Below are positions 33,430 to 44,127 of a DNA stretch of 64,000 nucleotides, in pieces. The notes under the pieces were generated by a model. The model did not search any database and was not told the origin of the DNA. It worked only from the letters and a program-made list of their open reading frames with translations. The translations under genes and the position numbers were made by a program. Every line of letters starts with the position of its first letter. Positions within the stretch are counted from its first letter, which is position 1. Source of the DNA: Euleptes europaea (Eukaryota > Chordata > Lepidosauria > Squamata > Sphaerodactylidae); the NCBI RefSeq assembly GCF_029931775.1, contig NW_026612052.1, positions 1 to 64,000 of the forward strand, given 5' to 3'.

Positions 33430-34353
33430 ATGGACAAAAGGAACGAGACCAATGTCAGCTATTTCATCCTTCTGGGATTCCATACCTCTGCTGAGCTTCA
33501 GGTGCTGCTGTTCGTCCTGTTCCTCTTGGCATATCTCCTGACCCTCACCGAAAATTTTATCATCATTTTAGTCATCCGGCTCAACAGTAACCTTCACAAG
33601 CCCATGTACTTTTTCTTGTGCAACCTCTCCTTCCTGGAAATCTGGTACGTCACCATCATAACCCCTAAAATGCTGGCCGATTTTCTCTCGCAAGATAAGC
33701 ATATCTCGTTCCAGGGTTGCCTGACACAGTTGTATTTCTTTGTCACCTTTGTGTGCAGCGAGTACATCCTTCTGGCTGTCATGGCCTATGACCGCTATTT
33801 GGCCATATGTAACCCATTGCGTTACCCAGCTATCATGACCAGCACCTTCTGTGCCCAGCTGTCAGCAGGATGTTGGACGTGTGGCTTGATTACCTCCGCC
33901 ATCAAGCTCAGCTTCATTGGCCAGCTGAAGTATTGTGATACCGACAAGATCAACCACTACTTCTGTGACATTTCACCCCTTTTGAATGTCTCCTGTACTG
34001 ACTCTTCCCTGGCTGAGCTGGTGGATTTCATCTTGGCCCTTATGGTGATCATGGTCCCGCTCTGGATTGTGGTGATGTCCTACATCTACATTATTTCGAC
34101 CGTACTGAAGATCCCTTCGGCACAGAGCAGAAAGAAAGCCTTCTCTACCTGCAGCTCTCATCTCACAGTGGTGGTGCTGTTCTACTCGACTACACTCTTC
34201 ACCTATGCACGGCCCAAAGCCATGTACGCCTACAACTCCAATAAATGGGTGTCAGTGCTCTACACGGTTATAGTGCCCCTTCTGAACCCTCTCATATACT
34301 GCCTCAGAAACAAAGAAGTCAAAGATGCCTTGAGGAAGACATTGTCTGCTTAA
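33430..34353 (+). CDS. Olfactory receptor, family 6-like (OR6B-like, 307 aa)
   Basis: Odorant GPCR. It has NET at 5-7, PMYFFL at 58-63, [16 protein letters not shown] (118-133), [17 protein letters not shown] in ECL2, [12 protein letters not shown] in TM5, [14 protein letters not shown] at 236-249 and [20 protein letters not shown] at the C-terminus. TM1 carries EN (41-42) in place of the usual GN, within [12 protein letters not shown]; this, with [17 protein letters not shown] and the CDISP..N.SCTD block, is characteristic of family 6 (human OR6B1, recalled from memory). The ATG at 33430 lies 4 or 22 bases after candidate acceptors (AG at 33425-33426 or 33407-33408). GC content is higher than in neighbouring ORs. 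No defect is seen. Confidence 0.94.
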   Translation: MDKRNETNVSYFILLGFHTSAELQVLLFVLFLLAYLLTLTENFIIILVIRLNSNLHKPMYFFLCNLSFLEIWYVTIITPKMLADFLSQDKHISFQGCLTQLYFFVTFVCSEYILLAVMAYDRYLAICNPLRYPAIMTSTFCAQLSAGCWTCGLITSAIKLSFIGQLKYCDTDKINHYFCDISPLLNVSCTDSSLAELVDFILALMVIMVPLWIVVMSYIYIISTVLKIPSAQSRKKAFSTCSSHLTVVVLFYSTTLFTYARPKAMYAYNSNKWVSVLYTVIVPLLNPLIYCLRNKEVKDALRKTLSA

Positions 34354-34845
34354 AAACAGATCCTGAATGATTTGTATTTCTGTTGTATTCCTGTTGCTTT
34401 ATCAGAGACAGACATGAGCATCAGTAAATCTGGGATGCGATCCTCTACTCTTGTACAGCAAATTTAAGTAAAGGGAACCGGGTAGCTCTGGCAACCTTTT
34501 GACAACCATCATGGAATAATCTTGTTTGTTCCTGGTTGGCTATTATCATTATCATTATACTTGTTGTTGTTCAAACAAAAATTCACAATGTTCTAACAGT
34601 TACAATCATGAGTAAAAATAGAAACCAGTTTTTGAAAATTGATTTCATTTATTGTATTTAAGTGTCCATCATGTTGATAATTAATAATATATTTTAAGTC
34701 ATTAGCTTGTTTATTTAGTTTCAAAGCAAGTAGTGAAGGGGCAGGTTGTAATCAGACAATTCATAAAGAAAGTATTTTCCTATTGAAACACATGTTCTAA
34801 TGATTTAATTAATTCTTAATTGTTTTCTGGTTATCTTAAAAAAGG
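34354..34845. other. 3' flank of the OR at 33430, no gene seen
   Basis: AT-rich with ATTATCATTATCATTATAC microsatellite-like sequence near 34545. Nothing else is recognisable. Confidence 0.4.
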
Positions 34846-34847
34846 TA

Positions 34848-35140
34848 AAGGTCCCCTGTGCAAGCACTGGGTCATTCCTGACCCATGGGGTGATGTCACA
34901 TCCCGACGTTTACTAGGCAGACTTTATTTATGGGGGTGGTTTGCCAGTCCCCAGTCATCTTCCCATTACCCCCAGCAAGCCGGGTACTCATTTTACTGAC
35001 CTTAGAAGGATGAAAGGCTGAGTCAACCTTGAGCCGGCTACCTGAAACCGTCTTCAGTCAGGATTGAACTCAGGTCACGAGCAGAGCTTTTGACTGCAGT
35101 ACTGCAGCTTACCACTCTGCGCCACGGGGCTCTTTCTCTG
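34848..35140 (-). mobile_element. tRNA-derived SINE, near full length
   Basis: On the - strand: GAGCCCCGTGGCGCAGAGTGG (box A region), GTGACCTGAGTTCAATCCTG (box B), TAGCCGGCTCAAGGTTGACT, CTTCTAAGGTCAGTAAAATG, ACTGGCAAACCACCCCCATA and a GGGGACCTTTACC end followed by T-rich sequence. This is a different SINE body from the Sauria-type copies. Confidence 0.8.
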
Positions 35141-35880
35141 GTTATCTTAGTGATAAATTAAATGAAATCCACACCATTAAGCTGCTAAATCCCATTGAAG
35201 TTAATGAGATATTCTAAATTGTGATCAGGGTTGCAGCCAGTGTAACATAAGAGCTGTATTAGACAATGGACATATAACTGTATTCATCATTGGGTTAATG
35301 CATTACCAACCAAACCATCTGGTGTAGCATTTTAAAGTTAGCTTCCATACTGCATGCAAAGTTCTGTTCATGTGTCCTGTATATCTCCATTGTGCTCAAG
35401 AAACATATGTATTTAATTCAGTCAATGGGATCAGAACTTGCTTGTATTGTCTTTCTTTGAATAAAAGGGAAACACATTGTGAATTCCAGGATGTAATGTC
35501 ATTGATAATCAAATTTATGAGTGTGTCCTCTAGAGAGAACAAGTGAGAATCTGTGAAACTTGTGGAGGGAAGGGTTCCCTGCTGAGGTTCCACCACCATT
35601 ACTCACCCCTACCTTCCCATGTATTTAACGTGTTGGACACCTGTTGGGTGAACCACTGGGTACCCAAGTGGTATGGTGGCAGGCCTGCAGATGCATGGGC
35701 ACATCACAGTAGCCCCTCCTTGCACCCTGCAGGAGCCCCAGAAGCTCTTGGTGGTTGGACTGCAGTGTGCAATGGCAAGAGAGCACAACAGTGGTGCAGA
35801 GCTGGGCACTCACCAGGGACAGGCTGTCAGCGTGATAATGCCGGAGCTGCATGCTGCTCCTAGGAGGGTGCACAGCTTGT
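35141..35880. other. Intergenic, GC-rich in its second half
   Basis: The segment 35580-35880 is GC-rich with overlapping frames on both strands (127 and 106 codons) but no recognisable domain, and the composition rather than selection probably explains them. It runs into a SINE at 35885. Confidence 0.4.
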
Positions 35881-35884
35881 GAGC

Positions 35885-36055
35885 TTTCACATTGAGACCC
35901 CAAGGCTGCAATACTTGTATGGGAGGCCACCAAGGAAGACTGGTAGTGCTGTGTAGAGGAAGGCAATGGCAAACCACCTCTGGTCAAGGCTTGCCTTGAA
36001 AACCCCATGGTCCTTGGGTCACCATGAATCTGTTGTAACGTGACAGCACACAGTT
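35885..36055 (+). mobile_element. 5S-rRNA-derived SINE fragment with BovB-type tail
   Basis: TACTTGTATGGGAGGCCACC (5S box C-like), AAGGAAGACTGGTAGTGCTG, GAGGAAGGCAATGGCAAACC, CCTTGAAAACCCCATGG and TGTTGTAACGTGACAGCAC follow the order seen in the 47038 copy. The 5' 5S half is mostly missing. Confidence 0.65.
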
Positions 36056-36164
36056 ATTATTAATAGTATATGTTTGACTATCACCAATACTTACACTTGG
36101 GCTTGACTGAGTTTTCTTTTCATCACTAGTAGGGTTCATGGAATCAGTGAAATTCTTAAGAACA

Positions 36165-36735
36165 TAAGAATATAAGAAAAGCAATGCTGGATCAGACCAA
36201 GGCCCATCAAGTCCAGCAGTCTGTTCACTAGGGTTGCTAGGTCCCTCTTCACCACCGGCGGGAAGTTTTGGGGGCAGAGACTGAGGAGGGTGGGGTTTAG
36301 GGAGGGGAGGGACTTCAATGCCATAGAGTCCAACTGCCAAAGTGGCCATTTTATCCAGATGAACCGATCACTATCAGCTGGAGATCAGTTGTAATAGCAG
36401 GAGATCTCCAGCTAGTACCTGGAGGTTGGCAACCCTACTGTTCACACGGTGGCCAACCAGCAACCTCTAGGAAGTCCACAAACAAGACGACTCCAGCAGC
36501 ATCTTACCTGTGTTCCACGGCACCTAATATAATAGTCATGCTCCTCTGATACAGGAGAGAACAGGTATGCATCATGACTAGTATTGACTTTGACAAGTAG
36601 CCATGGATAGCCCTCTCCTCCATGAACATGTCCACTCCCCTCTTAAAGCCTTCCATGATGGTGATGGCAGCCATCACCACATCCTGGGGCAGGGTGATGG
36701 GGCAGGGAGTTCTACAATTTAACTATGCATTGTGT
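36165..36735 (+). mobile_element. Abundant squamate repeat 'AACATAAGAA...GCTGGATCAGACC', split by a MITE
   Basis: AAGCAATGCTGGATCAGACC, AAGGCCCATCAAGTCCAGCA and GTCTGTTCAC precede the MITE; CACGGTGGCCAACCAGCAAC, CCACAAACAAGACGACTCC, CATGAACATGTCCACTCCCC and CATCACCACATCCTGGGGC follow it. I recognise this as a repeat common in lizards, possibly a LINE 3' region, but cannot assign its class. It was present before the 36229 MITE inserted. Confidence 0.6.
36229..36437 (-). mobile_element. TAGGGTTGCC-family hAT-type MITE, 209 bp, perfect target duplication
   Basis: TAGGGTTGCTAGG at one end and TTGGCAACCCTA at the other, flanked by perfect octamers CTGTTCAC (36221-36228 and 36438-36445). The octamer is part of the surrounding repeat (GTCTGTTCACACGGTGGCC), which confirms true insertion. 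This is the clearest evidence that the family makes 8-bp duplications like hAT. Confidence 0.92.
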
Positions 36736-37660
36736 GAAGAATTGTATATCTTTCAGCTATACAATTTTTGGTTATACTATCCAAGGGTTATGCCACCAAT
36801 CCCAGCTCATTCTATTCACTATTAACCATGTTATCTTTATTTCCCTTCTTGCTTACTGTTTTTCTGTTACTGTTTGTAGTTATGGGTCAAAACTCAAGAA
36901 ATTTTTTTTGACAGTTACAAAGGTATACTATTTTCAGACTGAGCAAGGGCATGAGGGTTTAAAGAGATTGTCTTCTTCGGCTATGATTCATTGCAACAAT
37001 ATCCAACATCATAAGGAAAGGAATCTTGCTTCATGGTCGCCCCCAAATCACAATATGGTTATACTGAGGGAAACTTACTACAGAGATTTGATCCCCCTAG
37101 CAAAAGTAAAACCATGGTCTGTTCTAAGTCAGAGAAGTAACAAGGGAAGGAAAAATTCATGGTTCTTACTAGCCTAGGCTTTTCTGAAACTTTCTGCAGT
37201 CTTTCCTGCATCCATGAGTTTATTGGACATCTTGTAGATGTATTCTCTTAGGGTATTGGGGTGTCAGATGCTACATCCTGTAGAGATAGATATCATGATT
37301 ATCCGGTTCAGGGCTAAACACTTCATTCACGCAGCCAAGGTTGGACGTGATATAAAGACGTAACCTTTTTGAGCTTTACATCTCATCTTGTGTCTAGGAT
37401 TTCCTAGACAGTAACTGGCAGAGAGAACATGACACTTACTGGGACATTGTGTCTCACATGGACTACCAGAGCATAGGACAGGCATATTGGTTGGGTAGGG
37501 AGGTCAAATAAAAAAAAATGACGAGGAGTCATTTCTTAAGTAATATTACAATAAGAATATAATTTTATTTCTATTGAAGTTCCCCTATTCCATTAAAACA
37601 AAAAGACATACAGCTATGTCTGTTTGTGGAACATTTAGAACTTCTAGGTGCATTTTCTAA
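36736..37660. other. Intergenic, 3' side of the OR11A1-like gene
   Basis: The 150-codon frame at 36725-37177 has no recognisable domain and begins inside a repeat, so I do not call it a gene. The AT-rich run near 37505-37570 precedes the OR stop codon on the - strand. Confidence 0.4.
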
Positions 37661-37671
37661 AATACTAGGGG

Positions 37672-38595
37672 TTACCAGAATTTTTGAGCCCATTTTCGTA
37701 GGGCTTCCTTCACCTCCTTGTTCCTCAAACTGTATATGAGGGGATTGATCATTGGCGTCATGACAGTATAGAAAAAGGAAAACACTTTTGAGGAACCTTT
37801 CAGGGAGGGGCCTTCTGGAAGGAGATACACAATCATTAAGGTGACATAGAAAATGGTAACTACAAGAAGATGGGAGGAGCAGGTAGAAAAGGTCTTTCGT
37901 CTCCCTGTGGTTGAGGGAATTCTCAGGATGACTGATATGATACAAATGTAAGATGTTATGGTCAATAGAAATGGAGGAAAAGTGAATACAGAACATAATA
38001 AAAAGGCTACCTGCATAACCAGGGATATGTCACCACAGGCTAACTTGCTCAGTGGTACAAAATCACAGTAGAAATGGTCAATTCCATTGAGGCCACAGTA
38101 CGTTAACTGTGACAGCCATACAACCACTACAGAGACTGAAAAACAACCACTTATCCAAGAACCAGCTGCTAAAGAGATGCATACCTTGTTATTCATAAGG
38201 AACTGATATTGGAATGGTTTGCAAATAGCTAAATACCGATCATAAGACATTACAGAGAGGAGACAAGTTTCTGCAGTCACCAGAAAGCCAAACAAATATA
38301 ACTGTATAAAGCATCCAGATAAGGAAATGGCTCTATTCCCTGTTAGGAAACTTGCGAGCATTCTGGGCAGGATGGTTGAGGTGTAACAAATCTCCAAACA
38401 GGACAAGTTCCCCAGGAAGAAGTACATGGGAATGTGAAGATGCCTGTCAGTCACAACTAGCACAACAATAAGAAGATTCCCCATTATGGTGATGATGTAG
38501 ATGACGAAAAACAGCAGGAAGAAAAGTATCTGCAGTTTGGGATGATCCCCAAATCCCAGAAGGATTACTTCTGTGATGACTGTTTGGTTGTTCAA
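37672..38595 (-). CDS. Olfactory receptor, OR11A1-like (307 codons); TTG where ATG is expected
   Basis: OR frame with NQT at 3-5, GN at 39-40, PMYFFL at 57-62, [14 protein letters not shown] after M116 (MSYDRY instead of MAYDRY), FYCDFVPLSKLACGD in ECL2, [10 protein letters not shown] at 234-243 (usual KAFSTC) and [22 protein letters not shown]. The FYCDF...LACGD block and VFSFFYTV.TP recall human OR11A1 from memory. Codon 1 (38595-38593) is TTG. Upstream in frame the sequence is CAG ATA AAC CCC TTG and then runs to a TAG without any ATG; the next in-frame ATG is residue 38, inside TM1. CTATTTTTCTCCAG is a good acceptor, so an upstream exon ending in frame could supply the ATG. Otherwise it is a start-lost pseudogene. 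Confidence 0.85.
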   Translation of the reverse strand: MNNQTVITEVILLGFGDHPKLQILFFLLFFVIYIITIMGNLLIVVLVVTDRHLHIPMYFFLGNLSCLEICYTSTILPRMLASFLTGNRAISLSGCFIQLYLFGFLVTAETCLLSVMSYDRYLAICKPFQYQFLMNNKVCISLAAGSWISGCFSVSVVVVWLSQLTYCGLNGIDHFYCDFVPLSKLACGDISLVMQVAFLLCSVFTFPPFLLTITSYICIISVILRIPSTTGRRKTFSTCSSHLLVVTIFYVTLMIVYLLPEGPSLKGSSKVFSFFYTVMTPMINPLIYSLRNKEVKEALRKWAQKFW

Positions 38596-38666
38596 GGGGT
38601 TTATCTGGAGAAAAATAGATATAACATCATTATAGTTTGTTGTGCATGCCTAATAGCATTGCAATC

Positions 38667-38798
38667 TTTTAATTTTTTATACCCCACTTTTCTCTGCCTT
38701 TAAGGAGTCTTGGAGCGGCTTACAATCGCCTTCCCTTCCCCACAACAGACACCTTGTGAGGTAGGTGGAGCTAAGAGAGTTCAGACTAGCCCAAGATC
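38667..38798 (-). mobile_element. tRNA-derived SINE fragment interrupted by a MITE
   Basis: Reverse complement of the SINE 3' body: TATACCCCACTTTTCTCTGCC, GGCTTACAATCGCCTTCCC and ACAACAGACACCTTGTGAGG, then ACTAGCCCAAGATC. The MITE at 38799 inserted in the CCAAGATC/CCAAGGTC octamer. Confidence 0.7.
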
Positions 38799-39007
38799 AA
38801 GGGTTTCCAACTGTCAGGTACTAGCTGGAGATCTCCTGCTATTACAACTGATCTCCAGCTGATAGAGATCAGTTCACCCGGAGAAAATGGCAGCTTTGGC
38901 AATTTAACTCTATGGCATTGAAGTCTCTCCCCTCCTCAAACTCCGTCATTATCAGGCTCCACCCCAAAAACCTCTTGCCAGTGGTGAAGAGGGACCTGGC
39001 AACCCTA
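38799..39007 (+). mobile_element. TAGGGTTGCC-family hAT-type MITE, 209 bp
   Basis: Begins AAGGGTTTCCAACTG (first base changed) and ends GGACCTGGCAACCCTA. Flanking octamers CCAAGATC and CCAAGGTC match at seven of eight. Body phrases GGAGATCTCCTGCTATTACA and GGCATTGAAGTCTCTCCCC identify the family. Confidence 0.85.
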
Positions 39008-39569
39008 CCAAGGTCTCTTGTTGTCTTGGGCAGACTTGAACAGGGAATGTAAGCCTACCAAGCTTGAGGCCTACCCAACTGAACAGTGCCTTACAATTAT
39101 GACATGGCCTGTCAGATGCTTGGTAACCTCATCTTTTTGCAGACCCATGCAGCATCTAACCATTTGTAAACTTCATCGAGTCTTGGCAGGTTATGAATTG
39201 TGCAAGACTAGTGCATAAAATGGTTTATATTCTTTTGTGGAAGCCTAGGCATAGATTTATGGCCAGATACTTTGATCAAAATGCCACCATACTGCTAAGT
39301 CCTTGAAGCTTTTGCAGTATGTATCAAATGGTAGTAATTCAGAATGGGCTATGTCACCATAAACAAACAAATAAATAAATAAAGATTTCACAAATGAAAT
39401 GAAAGACATTTTAGACAAGCAATCTGGCTTGAACGTAATGGCACTGGTGTTGAACTTTCAGTGTTTGTGTCCAGCCCCATATATATCTGCACTGAATGCT
39501 ATCATAAAATAATAAAGCTTTCTCTGGTCATAGTGCACTGCATTATCTGGGCTGACCTGAATGTACATA

Positions 39570-40530
39570 CAGATTGAGTATTTCTTATCCAAAATGCTTG
39601 GTGTTTTGGTGTTTCGGATTTCGGATTTTTTTTCCAGATTTTGGAATATTTGCATATACGTAATGAGATATCTTGGGGATGGAACCCAAGTCTAAACATG
39701 ACATTCATTTATGTTTTATATATACCTTATAAACATAGCCAGAAGGTGTGTGTGTGTGTGTTAAGTGCCGTCAAGTCATTTCCTACTCATGGCGACCCTA
39801 TGAATTAATGTCCTCCAAAGTGTCCTATCCTTAACAGCCTCGTTCAGATCTTGCAAAGTGAGGGCCGTGGCTTCCTTTATACAGTCAATCCATCTCTTGT
39901 TGGGTCTTCCTCTTTTCCTGCTGCCTTCAACTTTTCCTAGCATGATTGTCTTTTCCAATGACTCTTGTCTTCTCATAATATGTCCAAAGTACGACAGCCT
40001 CAGTTTAGTCATTTTAGCTTCTAGGGTCAGTTCAGGCTTGAGTTGATCTAAAACCCACTGATTAGTTTTTTTTGGCAGTCCAGGGTATCCGTAACACTCT
40101 CCTCCAACACCACATTTCAAAAGAATCTACTTTCTTCCTATCAGCTTTCTTCATTGTCCAGCTCTCATACCCATACATAGTAATAGGGAATACAATGGCA
40201 TGAATTAACCTGATCTTGGTTGCCAGTGTCACATCCTTACACCTAAGAATTTTTTCTACCTCCTTCATGGCTGCCCTTCCCAGTCTCAATTTCCTTCTGA
40301 TTTCTTGGCTGCACTCTCCCTTTTGGTTGATGATGGAACCAAGGAATAGCCAGAAGGTAACTATATACAATATTTTTAATAATTTTGTGCATGTGAGGCA
40401 TCATGGGGAACCTGCTGTTGGCACAACTGGCCTACACACACCATTTTATTACCCTTTGTGGGTGCTAAAAAAGTTTTGGATTTTGGATCATCTTGGATAT
40501 CAGATTTTGGAATAAGAGTCACTCAACCTG
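39570..40530 (+). mobile_element. Tigger/MER2-like DNA transposon split by a BovB insertion
   Basis: Termini CAGATTGAGTATTTCTTATCC and AGAGTCACTCAACCTG with TA on both sides (ACATA|CAG and CTG|TATC; first terminus trimmed in description). Interior phrases TTCGGATTTCGGATTTTTTT, GCATATACGTAATGAGATAT, CTTGGGGATGGAACCCAAG and TACAATATTTTTAATAATTT are the MER2-type body. The element resumes at 40346 after the BovB fragment. No transposase is encoded. Confidence 0.8.
39748..40345 (-). mobile_element. BovB (RTE-clade) LINE, 5'-truncated 3' end
   Basis: On the - strand, frames 40345-40062 and 40120-39776 carry the C-terminus of BovB ORF2: LGSIINQKGECSQEIRRKL, MYGYESWTMKKADRKKVDSF then EMWCWRRVLRIPWTAKK, LRLSYFGHIMRRQESLEKTI and MLGKVEGSRKRGRPNKRWID. 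The two frames differ in phase, so at least one frameshift separates them. The 3' tail GACTTGACGGCACTTAACAC ends in a CA repeat. A 13-bp target duplication ATAGCCAGAAGGT (39735-39747 and 40346-40358) flanks it exactly, as expected for retrotransposition. The tail is the one shared with the SINEs at 59041 and 47038. Confidence 0.92.
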
Positions 40531-41200
40531 TATCTGTTTTATAGTGTGATGTTTCATAAGATGGTCTAGTCATTCCACCCCTCTAAAACTGTTATGAATA
40601 GTCATTTAGATTTATAGCTGAAAAGGGATTTGAACCAGGTGTCAACATCCAAGCTTGCCATGGTCATCTCTATCACAGTGATCCTAATTGTTTTAAAAAT
40701 TCATGTATTTGCTTTATTCTTAAGCTAGAAGAAACATTGGAAAAGATGTAGTGCATATGCAGATGCACATATCTATCAACTTCAGCCATTCTGTAAATCT
40801 AACTAGCTAAAATTAGCTAACAACTTGATTGTCACCAAATTTTGTATGATCTTAGCATCTTAATGGATATTATTATAATTTTGTCCAAATACTTACTGCA
40901 TTCATTGAGATGATAATTGAGTATGTGTCTCAGTAACACAACAGGTTGATTCCTGGGGAAAGCAAAAAATGTTTTCTAATGTCTTGATATTGTGTGTTTT
41001 ATATTCTACAAAGAAGTCACTTTGGCCACCAGAGGGTCAGTCCTCATAGGCTTTCCTCATGACTTACGAGGAGAATTAGCTGAAGAGCTTTGTATCTAAC
41101 ATTCACCTACCATGCCATAGGGAACAGCATCATGGCCTTCATGAGCTATAGTTCCTAATGACTAATCCTGAAAACCAGGCAACCAACTCCAAATTACTCT
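40531..41200. other. Intergenic, no gene recognised
   Basis: AT-rich sequence without recognisable motifs; ends at a degraded MITE. Confidence 0.4.
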
Positions 41201-41215
41201 GCCTGGCTTTACATT

Positions 41216-41351
41216 GTCATGAGATCCCTGGAGAAAAGGGCTGCTTTGGAGGGGGGGACTCAATGGCTTTGTACCCCTCTGAGGTCCCTGTCCTCCCCAG
41301 TTTTTACCTACAAATCACTAGGAGTTTCCCAACCTGGATCTGGCAACCCTA
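41216..41351 (+). mobile_element. TAGGGTTGCC-family MITE, 3' fragment
   Basis: CCCTGGAGAAAAGGGCTGCT, TTGGAGGGGGGGACTCAATGG and ATCTGGCAACCCTACC are the second half of the family body (the GCTTTGGAGGGTGGACTC subtype). The 5' half is unrecognisable. Confidence 0.6.
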
Positions 41352-41462
41352 CCCCCACATCCCCCGCAGGTGGCCAGTGGGGACCTGGCAACCCTACTTC
41401 TTCTTTTTCTTGAGTCATGCACATTGGGTAGTATCAAATCACCCAGATGTTGCTGCCAGGTG

Positions 41463-41685
41463 GAGGGTTGCCAATATCCAGGTGGGACCTGGAAATATCC
41501 CAGAATTACGCCTGAACTCCAGATGACAGAGATCTGTCCCCCTGGAGAAAACGGCTGCTTTGGAGGGTGGACTCTATGGCATTATATCCAGCTGAGGTTT
41601 CTTTACTCCCCATACCATACCCTACCCTACTCAGACACCACCAGAAAATGTCCAGAAATTTCACAATCTGGAGCTGGCAACCTTG
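41463..41685 (+). mobile_element. TAGGGTTGCC-family hAT-type MITE
   Basis: Starts GAGGGTTGCCAATATCCAGG and ends GAGCTGGCAACCTTG. Body CCTGGAGAAAACGGCTGCTTTGG-type subtype (given in part). Flanking octamers GCCAGGTG and GCCAGGAC agree at six of eight. Confidence 0.75.
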
Positions 41686-44120
41686 GCCAGGACTGACCCA
41701 AGGTGCCATCTCTCAAAGGCCAAAATAGGCCAGGAAAGGGCTTTGCCCCCTCCCTCTGCCTTTTACTGACAGAACTAGTCTTGGAACACTGTGGTTGTCT
41801 AACAACAGCAACTGAGGGAATCCATCACTTAAAGCTACAGGCGCTCCATTTATCATTTTCTTTTTTTTTAAGCCCCCCGTTTTTTTGTTTTTGTTTTTCC
41901 CTGCAAACCTTGGACCCTTTTTAGGTTTGTAGAAAGATATTTCTTGCCCGTTCACAGCTACAGTCACTGGATTTAAGTATCCTCAGATTTGGCCAACTTG
42001 GTTATTAGAATATAGATGAGGCAGAATATCTGATAGGATCCACCCTATGGTCACTAACCAGCCAAGAGTGATCATTTTAGATTCCACTGATTTAACTCAG
42101 TTGCTTAAACACATGCTTGAATGTCTACCATAGAAATCAGTAGCTACTCAAAATGCTTCCTTTTGACTGGGTGATTTCATGTCTCCAAAGCCTGAACATT
42201 AAATTGTGGATATGAAAATGTGCCAAATACTGACATTTGCACTTCGACAATAGAATGAATCATCATAATCAACAACAATATCCTGGTGGTGCCTCAAAGG
42301 TGTTTTCCCCCTGTGGCACTTTTACTTTGTTAAAACGGATATTTCAAAGCTGGTCACTTACACTTTATTCCCAATGTGAGGGTGACTTGGCCAGGATAAC
42401 ACTAGTTATCACCAGTTCACAATTTGATGAAAGACTGTTGGATCTGGTATTTTCCAGAGGCCCATAGAAAAAAAATCTAAGGCATGAAAAGGAGACAGTG
42501 AGAAAGAACACCAGGAAATAGGAGGGAAGGTAAATATTTTATTTTGGCTTTTTCTTCCATTTTTCTTATATCTGCAACATATGGGAACTGAGTATTTGGA
42601 TTCTACTGGATTTAATGTTGTTGTTTTTCTTTTAAAAATTAAGTTCATTCATTTGAATCGTGATTATAGAGTTGAACTGAAGTTTTACTTTCAATTCAAC
42701 TTTAAGAGTAATGTAAATGGGAAAATAGTGCTCCATAAAAATGGTGATTAAGGGCTGGATCGAACCAGATTTTCTGTTGGTGAAAATGACAGGAGAAATC
42801 TCCTTCAACCACCAAAAAAAAAAAAAAAAAGGCAATACTGGGTATCATTTGACCTGCATGTGTAAAACTCATGTGGGACAGGGGCTGTAGTAAGGAAAGG
42901 AATTGGATAAGATTGGGTGAAAAAGCTGGTTGGGTCCAACTTGCTGCCTTTGTATTAGTTTATTTTTATCTCAGCTTGCCTTCAAGATATCAAGGATGAC
43001 ACATATGGTTTTATCCCTGCAATAATTGTGTGAGGTGGATTGGGCATACTGATAATGACAGACCCAAGGTTATACAGTGGCCTGGGAAGCTGAGCAAAGA
43101 TTCAATCCAAAGGACTCCCTAGCCCAAGAACAATACTCTAAACCTTCTACCACATTGTTTCTGTCTCTTATTGCTTGACACATGTACAAACATAAAGAGA
43201 GAGCATTGCTGGGTGGGGTGTTTGCCCCATTTTCCCAATTTAAAGCTTAATCTTTGTTTGCTAGATACTACATAACTTTTCAAATGGACCTATCACCACT
43301 TTACATTTGCACCCTATGTTACATTCGGGAGGGGGAGAGAGGGTAACCCATAAACATTCTAAAAATAACTTTTTCAAAAATAACCATAGGTTAGTTAAAA
43401 AAACACTGTTTTTTAATTATGAGGTTTTTGGGAAGCAAATGGCTAATGTGGAAGGCAGTTATTTTTTTTTTCTTTTCCATTTCTATGTATCATAGAACCA
43501 AATAAACAAGGCACTCTTTCAAAGCTAGCAATCTGTGTACTGGAAAACTAATAAATAAAAATTATCCTTTCAGAATACAAAGGACAGGGTTTTCTCGAAG
43601 GTGTTCTTTGTTTCTATTGTAGCGCATACATGTGCTTTTTGTAGAATCTCTGAATCTTGGTATCATGAAAGTACACTTATTTGAGGTTGATAACGTCTAT
43701 GAGGAAAATGGGGGACAATCCTGAAGTGAAGGAAAAATGTACTTCAGACTGCTCAATGGATGTCCCATAGATCAGTTTTTCATTTGAAAGGTAATAGGGA
43801 CGAGAGGAGGATTACAGTTTGGTTTTGAAAATCATTCTAATCAGATTTTCCACTCTTAAACATATTAAAACACCTCCCCAATCAGTTCAACTTTGTATAG
43901 TCAAGAACGATGACATGAATCTCCCTAGCTGGCCTGGGATTACTGCCTATATTCAGCACATAGAAATTTAAATTTTAAGACTGTTCAGCCAACCATTTTG
44001 TCAGTAAAGAGCTGGTTGCCAAACGTCTGACTTTAAAAGAAGGGAGGGGCGAAAAAGATCAACAATCTATTGAACGGTTCTGTGTAACAACACAAAATAA
44101 TACTATGTATTCATCTAGGG
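41686..44120. other. Intergenic, no gene recognised
   Basis: About 2.4 kb. T-rich tracts at 41855-41900 and a poly-A run at 42812-42830 suggest old retroposon tails, but no body could be identified. No frame has a domain signature. Candidate acceptors (ATCTAG, CAACAG) occur just before the OR start at 44128. Confidence 0.4.
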
Positions 44121-44127
44121 CAACAGG

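Noticed and set aside
36725-37177. 150-codon frame
   Set aside because: Begins within an interspersed repeat and shows no recognisable motif or composition of a gene.
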